A DNA stretch of 11,396 nucleotides. It comes from Cyanothece sp. UBA12306 (GTDB taxonomy: Bacteria > Cyanobacteriota > Cyanobacteriia > Cyanobacteriales > Microcystaceae). The notes below the pieces were generated by a model. It saw only the letters and a program-made list of their open reading frames with translations, did no database searches and was not told the DNA's origin. The position numbers and the translations under genes are program-made. Shown piece after piece: positions 1-4,845 of the stretch (positions are counted from its first letter, which is position 1; the number at the start of each line of letters is the position of its first letter). The DNA lies in NCBI GenBank assembly GCA_003448685.1, contig DLXW01000356.1:1-11396 (forward strand). The letters are read 5' to 3'.

Positions 1-807
1 TTTTTTCAAGAGCTCTTATCTAGACTACCTCAAGGTAAGTTGAAGTCTGTAACTGTTTCTATGACTCCTACGGGTAAATTTTACGCCTCTTGCTTGTACG
101 ATGATGGAACAGAAAAGCCTCAGTCTAATTCTCAAGGAAAAGCCGTAGGTATTGATTGTGGTTTAACCCATTTTGCTATTACAAGTGACGGAACTAAACA
201 TGGAAACCCGAAATACTATCGTAAATACGAGGAAAAATTAGCCCAGAAGCAATCATCACTTAGCCGTAAACAAAAAGGTTCTAATAATAGAAATAAAGCT
301 AGAGTTAAGGTGGCTAAGGTTCATGAAAAAATAACTCGATGTCGAGAGGATTTTCTCCACAAGCTAAGTCGTAATTTAGTTGACGAAAACCAAGTCATAA
401 TAGTAGAAAATCTGGCGGTCAGAAACATGGCAAAAAACCATAAACTAGCCAAGTCAATTAGTGACGCTGGGTGGGGGATGTTTTGCACTATGCTTAAGTA
501 CAAAGCAGAATGGGAAGGGAAAATATATCTAGAAGTAGATAGGTTTTTTCCAAGTTCTAAAACCTGTAATGTCTGCCTAAACAGAGTTGATAGTTTGCCA
601 CTAGATATTAGGTTTTGGGACTGTCCGAAGTGTTTAACTAAAAACATTGACCGTGACATAAATGCTGCCAAAAACATCAAAGATGAAGGATTACGAATTT
701 TGGCGGGAGGGCATCTCGCTACCGCTTCTCGAGAAAGAGTAAGACCGAGTAAAGGCACTGCTTTTACAAGGCATTTTTTGGTGAAGGAAGAATCCACTCG
801 CCTTTAG
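1..807 (+). CDS. tnpB: RNA-guided endonuclease TnpB, 5'-truncated by window edge
   Basis: TnpB is the RNA-guided DNA nuclease of IS200/IS605 elements and the ancestor of Cas12. The reading frame is open from base 1 with no stop, so the TTG at 40 is probably internal and the gene begins outside the window. A full TnpB is usually about 370-400 residues, so roughly the first third is missing. Counting from the TTG at 40, the RuvC-like triad is visible: Asp39 in GIDCG, Glu123 in IIVENLAV, and Asp206 in DRDINAAKNI. A zinc ribbon has CNVC (176-179) and CPKC (195-198). All expected catalytic and zinc residues of the visible part are present, so the nuclease may be active. The C-terminal tail (EESTRL) is encoded by the element's right-end hairpin, as is common in cyanobacterial copies. 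Confidence in identity is very high; the start is unknown. Confidence 0.95.
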   Translation, partial: FFQELLSRLPQGKLKSVTVSMTPTGKFYASCLYDDGTEKPQSNSQGKAVGIDCGLTHFAITSDGTKHGNPKYYRKYEEKLAQKQSSLSRKQKGSNNRNKARVKVAKVHEKITRCREDFLHKLSRNLVDENQVIIVENLAVRNMAKNHKLAKSISDAGWGMFCTMLKYKAEWEGKIYLEVDRFFPSSKTCNVCLNRVDSLPLDIRFWDCPKCLTKNIDRDINAAKNIKDEGLRILAGGHLATASRERVRPSKGTAFTRHFLVKEESTRL

Positions 808-823
808 GCAGTGGAGTTGTCAA
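700..823 (+). ncRNA. Putative omega/reRNA scaffold at the tnpB 3' end
   Basis: In studied TnpB systems the guide RNA scaffold comes from the 3' end of tnpB and the element's right end, and the guide is the flanking DNA. By analogy the scaffold here would end near 823 and the guide would start at 824, inside the rhs remnant. Only the terminal hairpin is directly visible; the 5' limit of about 700 is a guess from the family. Confidence 0.4.
793..815 (+). repeat. IS605-type right-end hairpin with bulged base
   Basis: TCCACT (793-798) and GCC (800-802) pair with GGC (807-809) and AGTGGA (810-815), leaving C799 bulged and a TTTA loop. This gives nine base pairs with a single bulge. IS605 transposases recognise subterminal imperfect hairpins of this kind. 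The tnpB stop codon TAG (805-807) straddles the loop and stem. The likely cleavage motif TCAA follows at 820-823. Confidence 0.75.
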
Positions 824-911
824 CTAAGGGAGTATTAACCGTTAACCCTTTAGTTTCCGTTACCTGACGGTTGAGACTGTCATAGAACTGAACTTCCCTC
901 GTATTAATGTA
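824..911 (-). pseudogene. Remnant of an RHS/YD-repeat gene
   Basis: On the minus strand the frame from 911 to 824 reads a classical RHS repeat, with FYDSLNRQVTETKG in its middle. This closely resembles LYDNLNRNVTETKG in the large rhs gene (around 7300-7350). Bases 866-887 are also identical over 22 nt to 8020-8041 of that gene. The frame is closed upstream by TAG at 912-914 and interrupted downstream by the transposon at 823, so only about 29 codons remain. It is a fragment and not a working gene. It may be the debris of a second rhs gene or of an rhs-linked orphan cassette. Confidence 0.75.
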
Positions 912-1093
912 CTAACAAAGGCTATAAGCCCGACATAGCCTAATCTTGAAGTTAATAGTACATAAGATTTACTGGCTACAAATCCCTGAAAAACTGATGT
1001 AGCTTAGGTTTTAGACAAATTTTTTGCAATTTGCCTTTTTACAGATCATACCTCGTTTAGAGAGAAAAAACAAGCCCAAACATGGCTACAGAG

Positions 1094-1101
1094 GCGATCG
1101 C
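1094..1101. repeat. HIP1 octamer GCGATCGC (one of at least eight)
   Basis: GCGATCGC is the highly iterated palindrome of many cyanobacterial genomes. Further copies are seen at 2612, 7262, 7944, 9500, 9766, 9899 and 10685. This frequency is the main evidence for a cyanobacterial host. Confidence 0.85.
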
Positions 1102-1143
1102 TTGATTTAGAGATTAATTGCATCATAGGTTATAATCAACATA

Positions 1144-1175
1144 GCGGTCTCGCGGAGCGAGTGCTGCCGCACCGC
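1144..1175. repeat. GC-rich nested hairpin, probable dispersed cyanobacterial repeat
   Basis: An inner perfect hairpin CTCGC-GGA-GCGAG (1149-1161) sits inside outer arms GCGGT (1144-1148) and ACCGC (1171-1175), in an otherwise AT-rich intergenic stretch. It is followed by short direct repeats of CTCTAC or CTCTAT up to about 1206. Elements of this look are scattered between genes in filamentous cyanobacteria. Only one copy is in the window, so dispersal is inferred. Confidence 0.5.
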
Positions 1176-1302
1176 CTCTATACCTAACTCTACGGAATCG
1201 CTCTACACCAAATATAGTCAACGGTACAGCCATTTTAGAGGCAAAAATGTACCCAGTAGCGATATTTTTTTACTTTCTTGTAAGCCAGACGCAGTAAGGA
1301 TT

Positions 1303-1410
1303 TCAGCCCTTTTCTGGTAAATTTGTATGGGGGAAGTTCAGATCTAATATTTCCGGCAATAAACCTTGATAATCGTTCCCTAATGCTTGAACATGCCCAT
1401 CCATGGTCAT
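1303..1410 (-). CDS. Possible 35-residue peptide, unknown
   Basis: A minus-strand ORF runs from ATG at 1410 to TGA at 1303-1305, closed upstream by TAA. A GAGG lies eight bases before the second ATG (1404), which would give a 33-residue peptide beginning MDGHVQALGND. The composition is protein-like (QGLLPEILDLNFPH), unlike the opposite-strand ORF across the same bases. It follows the glycosyltransferase gene in the same direction. It could be a small gene, a remnant of a longer one, or chance. I do not recognise it. Confidence 0.22.
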   Translation of the reverse strand: MTMDGHVQALGNDYQGLLPEILDLNFPHTNLPEKG

Positions 1411-1447
1411 TTCCTCATTTGCTTTTTTTTAATCTTTATCCCTATCA

Positions 1448-1463
1448 ACCTCTCAAAAGAGGT
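1448..1463 (-). terminator. Hairpin just after the glycosyltransferase gene
   Basis: ACCTCT-CAAA-AGAGGT forms a perfect 6-bp stem only seven bases after the stop codon of the minus-strand glycosyltransferase gene. The transcript lacks a U-run right after the stem, so it is not a textbook intrinsic terminator. It may instead protect the 3' end or be fortuitous. Confidence 0.25.
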
Positions 1464-1470
1464 GGGAGTG

Positions 1471-2313
1471 TCAATTGTCTGCTTTCGCTACTGTGCGAGT
1501 ACCAAAATGGTGAATAAATAAATCAACGCAACCAGCTAGATGATAACCCGCCTTACGAACCTTTATGGCAAAAGCATTGGGAGCAAATATACTTAATGAT
1601 GAGTTACCATCAAACAGATTGGTTTTAAGTAACACCTCCCGTTTGATGAGCAGGCAAAACTCGTCTAATCGCTGGGCTTCAAACCATTTACCTCGGTTTT
1701 GCTCCCGCCACTGTCGAGCAAAGCGATCTACGGTTTCGATCATGGTGTGCAATGAGCCGTCTTCTACTGTATTGGGATTTTGTACGACTGTTTTTGTTCT
1801 GAGGCGGTAGGTAACTTCATCGACTCGTTGCGGTGGCGATGCGTAATTTGACATTGGCCCAACTACGCCGACTTCAGCCGAGGAGTTGGCTAAGGCTAAG
1901 AGTTGATCCAGCCAGTCGTTTGTCACAATCGTGTCATTGTTTAGTAATACAATGAATTCACCCCAGCTTTTCATGATCGCCTCTTTACAGGCGGATGCCA
2001 GACTGCGGTCAGGGTTGCTGCGCTCGATGACAACGCGAACCGGAGCAGCGGCTGCTACACCAGCTAAATACTCGGATGTACCGTCGAGGGAACCAAAATC
2101 GACGAATATGAGTTCGTAAGGACGGCGACTGTGGTACAGTAAACTGGGTACGCAGAGGCGAGTGAATTCTAACTGCCCACAGCAGACGATTACTATTGAA
2201 ACTAAACCAACCGGAGCGGCCAAGACATTAGCCTGATCCTCGACTGCTTTCTCTTGGGGAATTTGTTGGTTTACCTGTGGTTCTGACGGAGATTCTCCTT
2301 TACTTGATGACAT
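1471..2313 (-). CDS. Family 2 glycosyltransferase-like protein, acidic catalytic site altered
   Basis: This 280-residue protein has a GT-A fold signature. After a polar tail (1-36) comes VSIVIV (38-43), then ELIFVDFGSLDGT (67-79, usually VDNGSTDGT) with Asp72 and Asp77, LLNNDT (123-128) as the metal/nucleotide-sugar motif, GVVGPMSN (149-156), and LIKREVLLKTNLFD (222-235). The end is IHHFGTRT (267-274), typical of cyanobacterial GT2 enzymes. The family transfers sugars from nucleotide-sugars, usually in surface glycan synthesis. Oddly, the acidic stretch expected before KVRKAGYHL, such as FEDDD or FDTD, reads FAPNAFA (243-249), so the usual catalytic-base acids are missing. The first loop is also unusual (CCGQ). 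The ATG has a strong AAGGAG eight bases upstream, overlapping the stop of the preceding gene. It may be a divergent enzyme or a pseudoenzyme. Family assignment is firm; activity is doubtful. Confidence 0.88.
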   Translation of the reverse strand: MSSSKGESPSEPQVNQQIPQEKAVEDQANVLAAPVGLVSIVIVCCGQLEFTRLCVPSLLYHSRRPYELIFVDFGSLDGTSEYLAGVAAAAPVRVVIERSNPDRSLASACKEAIMKSWGEFIVLLNNDTIVTNDWLDQLLALANSSAEVGVVGPMSNYASPPQRVDEVTYRLRTKTVVQNPNTVEDGSLHTMIETVDRFARQWREQNRGKWFEAQRLDEFCLLIKREVLLKTNLFDGNSSLSIFAPNAFAIKVRKAGYHLAGCVDLFIHHFGTRTVAKADN

Positions 2314-2321
2314 ATAAATCG

Positions 2322-2327
2322 CTCCTT
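2322..2327 (-). promoter_or_regulatory. Strong ribosome binding site AAGGAG before the glycosyltransferase
   Basis: AAGGAG lies eight bases before the ATG at 2313 and overlaps the TAA stop (2326-2328) of the methyltransferase/TPR gene. This fixes the glycosyltransferase start and suggests translational coupling of the two genes. Confidence 0.8.
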
Positions 2328-4272
2328 AATCACGTTGATCGTTTTTTGAGGGTGAAGTCATGCCGAGGCTGGCTTGAGGCTGAGTTGCCTTAAGCATTTT
2401 GGGTCCGAAATTGGATTTCTCGGTATCGAGACTGTTACCCTGCTCTGATAAGTTTACGCTAGTTTTGGGCTTGGAGGAATGTTGGCCCACTCGATTGATC
2501 TGCATCAGCGTCTGCTGACGGTGCCGATAGTCTAGTTGACTGAGGATCTCAGCTTGTTTTTGCAGTAGTCCTTCCCGGTAGGTATTATATTGGTCGAGAG
2601 ACAGAGCTTCGGCGATCGCTTTTAGAGCTGCTGTGAAATCCTTTTGCTGGGAAAAAATCCAGGCCAGGTTAAATCGAGCGCGGATGTCATTGGGATTGAT
2701 GCGAAGAGCTTTCATGTAGGCTTGATAAGCTTCGTCGAAACGCCCAATATTAAACAGGCTGTCTCCCAGATCGTTCCAAAGGTCAGAACTACAGGTGGGA
2801 TTTAAGGCTAATGCCGCCCTAACCATCTCCAAGCCGGAGTTAGGGTCCTCAAGCGTAAAGTTGAGAAACTTGGAAACTTCGCCCATCAGGTGCCAATTAA
2901 TGGGCTGTCGTTCCAAGGCACCCAGATATTCTGCTGCCGCTGCTTCATACCTTCCTGCGTTAATGTATTCTCTGGCAAGGTTGGCTGGTTCGTGGAGCCA
3001 GTCAATTGCTGTCTTGTTAAATCGCTCCCGAAATCGTTCAATTGTATCCTGTGCTAGGTTACACCCTAGAAGGCGTGAGAAAATATGCGGGCTATCTTCT
3101 GGGGGTTCTATCCACTGACATCGTTCGGCTTTTCCCAAGAATGCTTTTAAAAGGGGGAAATTAACCCCTATATGGGTCGCCCCGGCGAATCGCTGATGCT
3201 CCATCCTTTCAGGTTCAGACCTTATTTGGTTCTGGCCATAGTCATTAATTAAAATGAACCCCTGGTCGTGCAGTAAGTCGAGCAACTGTTCAAGGGACTG
3301 CATTGCTCCGTAATTGTAAACAACTTGACCGGAATTAGACCGCAGAAATTCTAAGGCAAAGTCAGGGTAGGGCAGTTCTCCTGTGTTAACGGGCTGATAG
3401 TCATATTCGGAAGTAAAAAGGCCATAGAGTTCCATCAGTTCTCGCTTGTCACTTGGCTCGGAAGACTTTGCTAAGCGAGCTAATTCATCGGGTCTTAGTT
3501 CGGTATATTCATTGAGAGCGATACCCCGAGCAAGACAGGTACGGACATAAAGCTGCCTTACTTCTTGGCCGTTCCCTTCCAGAATTGCCGCAGGTAGAGA
3601 ATCGAGTAAGTAATTCAAAAAGACCGCACGAAAAGGGCGATCGGATTGTCCTGGGAACATTAGATCCGGCATCAGGTATTGCTTGGGAGCAAGAGCGTCA
3701 ACTAAGCGCAGGCAATATCGACCAGGATGGTTGGCGAGGAGGCCATGTCGAGCGATGTCTAGGAGCATACGCTCGGAGTGATCTGCGGCGACGTAACAGA
3801 GTCTCTCGTAATAGTCTTTGTTGTTCCTGACGCATAATTCCCGAAATGTGTCGAGAAAATACCGGGCAAACAACCCTACACCAATTCCTAGCTCAAGGAC
3901 AAATATCTGCTCTTCTAAGGAACCTTCTCGTTCCGCCGCGACCAAACTGGCGAAGAATACCTCGGCAGCATTTCTCGATAAGTTCCCATCATTGTTGATT
4001 GTAAAGGGAACGGGAACGGCTTCACGGAGGAAGGCTTTGTTACCTCGTTCGTGGTAATATCTTTGCCCAAGTTCCCATTCAAGACTTTCTGGCAAAGGAC
4101 AGAAGTCTTGAATGACGAACCGATGCTGCTGGGCTTTGGCGAGAATCTCAGCGGGAGAGCCCCTGCGTGATTCGGCAAATGTGTGCCGGGTCAAATAAGT
4201 TTCGTTTGTTTTGTCTATTTCAGTTTGGTTCTCCAACATTTTCGCTGCACTAATAAATTCATAAAGTTCCAA
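2326..4272 (-). CDS. SAM-dependent methyltransferase-like domain fused to tetratricopeptide repeats
   Basis: This is a fusion of about 648 residues. The N-terminal half resembles class I SAM methyltransferases of the MidA/NDUFAF7 (DUF185) type. It has motif I VLELGIGVG (125-133), a FLNYLLDSLPA segment (218-228) similar to the N/DELLDALP motif of that family, and a strand ending GFILINDYGQ (338-347), like the IDYG motif. Residues about 428-560 form tetratricopeptide repeats, clearest at LWNDLGDSLFNIGRFDEAYQ and the following unit, which usually mediate protein contacts. The last 50 or so residues are polar and probably disordered. The substrate is unknown; known MidA proteins methylate an arginine of a complex I subunit, but the TPR fusion points to another target. 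The longest start is TTG (4272) with a weak AAGG 15 bases upstream; ATG at residue 12 (4239) is the alternative. It lies 16 bases after the HEAT-like gene and is coupled to the glycosyltransferase. Confidence 0.8.
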   Translation of the reverse strand: MELYEFISAAKMLENQTEIDKTNETYLTRHTFAESRRGSPAEILAKAQQHRFVIQDFCPLPESLEWELGQRYYHERGNKAFLREAVPVPFTINNDGNLSRNAAEVFFASLVAAEREGSLEEQIFVLELGIGVGLFARYFLDTFRELCVRNNKDYYERLCYVAADHSERMLLDIARHGLLANHPGRYCLRLVDALAPKQYLMPDLMFPGQSDRPFRAVFLNYLLDSLPAAILEGNGQEVRQLYVRTCLARGIALNEYTELRPDELARLAKSSEPSDKRELMELYGLFTSEYDYQPVNTGELPYPDFALEFLRSNSGQVVYNYGAMQSLEQLLDLLHDQGFILINDYGQNQIRSEPERMEHQRFAGATHIGVNFPLLKAFLGKAERCQWIEPPEDSPHIFSRLLGCNLAQDTIERFRERFNKTAIDWLHEPANLAREYINAGRYEAAAAEYLGALERQPINWHLMGEVSKFLNFTLEDPNSGLEMVRAALALNPTCSSDLWNDLGDSLFNIGRFDEAYQAYMKALRINPNDIRARFNLAWIFSQQKDFTAALKAIAEALSLDQYNTYREGLLQKQAEILSQLDYRHRQQTLMQINRVGQHSSKPKTSVNLSEQGNSLDTEKSNFGPKMLKATQPQASLGMTSPSKNDQRD

Positions 4273-4288
4273 TCTACGAGAGATCGCC

Positions 4289-4834
4289 TTAGAGTGATGA
4301 GCAATCAGTCATATTTAAATTTTCAATAGCCTCTTTAAGGTAGTTCCTAACGTATTCAACTTCTTCAACTTCCAGTCTTTTTTCAAGCACTCCTAACGCG
4401 CTGCAGTTACCAAACTCCCCTATTGTCTTGGCTGCCGTCCATCGTCGCCATGGATTCTCGTGACTAAGGACAATTTCAAGGCATAAACCAATACTTGCGC
4501 TCAATTGCTTCAATGCAGCACGTGTTGCAAGTAAATTTACACTTTCATCAGAAATAGGTAACATGAGCTTACTCAGTTCGTTGTAGTGATACAGAACTTT
4601 TCCACATATACTTTGACTATGCTGCCCTACTTCAAGCAATTTTCTGAAGTGTTCTTCATTTGGTGTTTCAAGGAATTCCAATATGAGCATATTCAATTTA
4701 TTATTATGATTATATTCTCTAATATAGTTTACATTATCCATAGGACAGGCTTTGGCTAGAAAAAATATCAGATTGGCGCAAAACAGCGACAACAGAAAAT
4801 AGTACCTATGCCTAACATTGATATTTAAAGGCAT
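4289..4834 (-). CDS. Exported or anchored HEAT-repeat-like protein, candidate immunity protein
   Basis: This protein has 181 residues. Its N-terminus has a basic start (RHR, 8-10), a hydrophobic segment at 11-27, and then AKA-C (27-30). That fits a signal peptide cut after AKA, a poor lipobox with Cys30, or a membrane anchor. The C-terminal part is helical and HEAT-like: NPWRRWTAAKTIGEFG (128-142), SALGVLEKRL (145-154), then YVRNYLKEAIENL (161-173). The gene starts nine bases after the stop of the rhs toxin gene and is much more AT-rich than the rhs core. In polymorphic toxin loci the immunity gene sits exactly here, and the export signal suits protection against an extracytoplasmic protease. 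The immunity role is inferred from position only. No clear Shine-Dalgarno is seen, and the ATG lies inside a long inverted repeat. A start further in (TTG codon 15) is possible but would weaken the basic n-region. Confidence 0.7.
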   Translation of the reverse strand: MPLNINVRHRYYFLLSLFCANLIFFLAKACPMDNVNYIREYNHNNKLNMLILEFLETPNEEHFRKLLEVGQHSQSICGKVLYHYNELSKLMLPISDESVNLLATRAALKQLSASIGLCLEIVLSHENPWRRWTAAKTIGEFGNCSALGVLEKRLEVEEVEYVRNYLKEAIENLNMTDCSSL

Positions 4835-4845
4835 AGGTACTATTT
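4797..4845 (-). promoter_or_regulatory. Perfect 16-bp inverted repeat over the toxin stop and downstream start codon
   Basis: AAATAGTACCTATGCC (4797-4812) and GGCATAGGTACTATTT (4830-4845) are exact reverse complements separated by 17 bases. In the transcript the stem contains most of the rhs stop codon (4844-4846) and the ATG of the HEAT-like gene (4832-4834). The folded RNA would hide that start, which has no clear Shine-Dalgarno. Ribosomes reaching the rhs stop would melt the stem, giving stop-start coupling. The stem followed by UUUU could alternatively act as a leaky terminator. Confidence 0.7.

Larger units (their letters stand above)
1..823 (+). mobile_element. IS200/IS605-family element, right part (tnpB and right end)
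   Basis: This is the right-hand part of an IS605/IS1341-type transposon; its left end and any tnpA gene lie outside the window. The right boundary is placed at about 823. There tnpB ends in a bulged hairpin followed by TTGTCAA, which resembles the TCAA right cleavage site of characterised IS605 members, and the sequence switches at 824 to RHS coding sequence on the other strand. The boundary is inferred from that switch; no left end is available to confirm it. Confidence 0.7.
912..1302. other. Intergenic stretch without a recognisable gene
   Basis: No convincing ORF or RNA gene is seen here. The stretch holds a 6-bp-stem hairpin (GGCTAT 920-925 with ATAGCC 935-940), one HIP1 octamer at 1094-1101, an isolated TATAAT at 1131-1136 without a good -35 box or downstream gene, and the GC-rich repeat at 1144-1175. 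The RHS frame cannot be followed beyond 914. Confidence 0.6.

Noticed and set aside
40..42. TTG at 40 as the true tnpB start
   Set aside because: The frame is open to base 1, and the missing N-terminal third of TnpB must lie upstream.
321..797. 158-codon minus-strand ORF opposite tnpB
   Set aside because: It is a shadow of the clearly coding tnpB frame and shows no motif.
1131..1136. Perfect TATAAT as a promoter
   Set aside because: There is no acceptable -35 box at 16-18 bases and no gene follows on that strand; AT-rich spacer makes chance likely.
1323..1517. Plus-strand ORF of 64 codons
   Set aside because: It has no ribosome site, overlaps the 3' end of the glycosyltransferase gene, and its sequence is less protein-like than the opposite strand.
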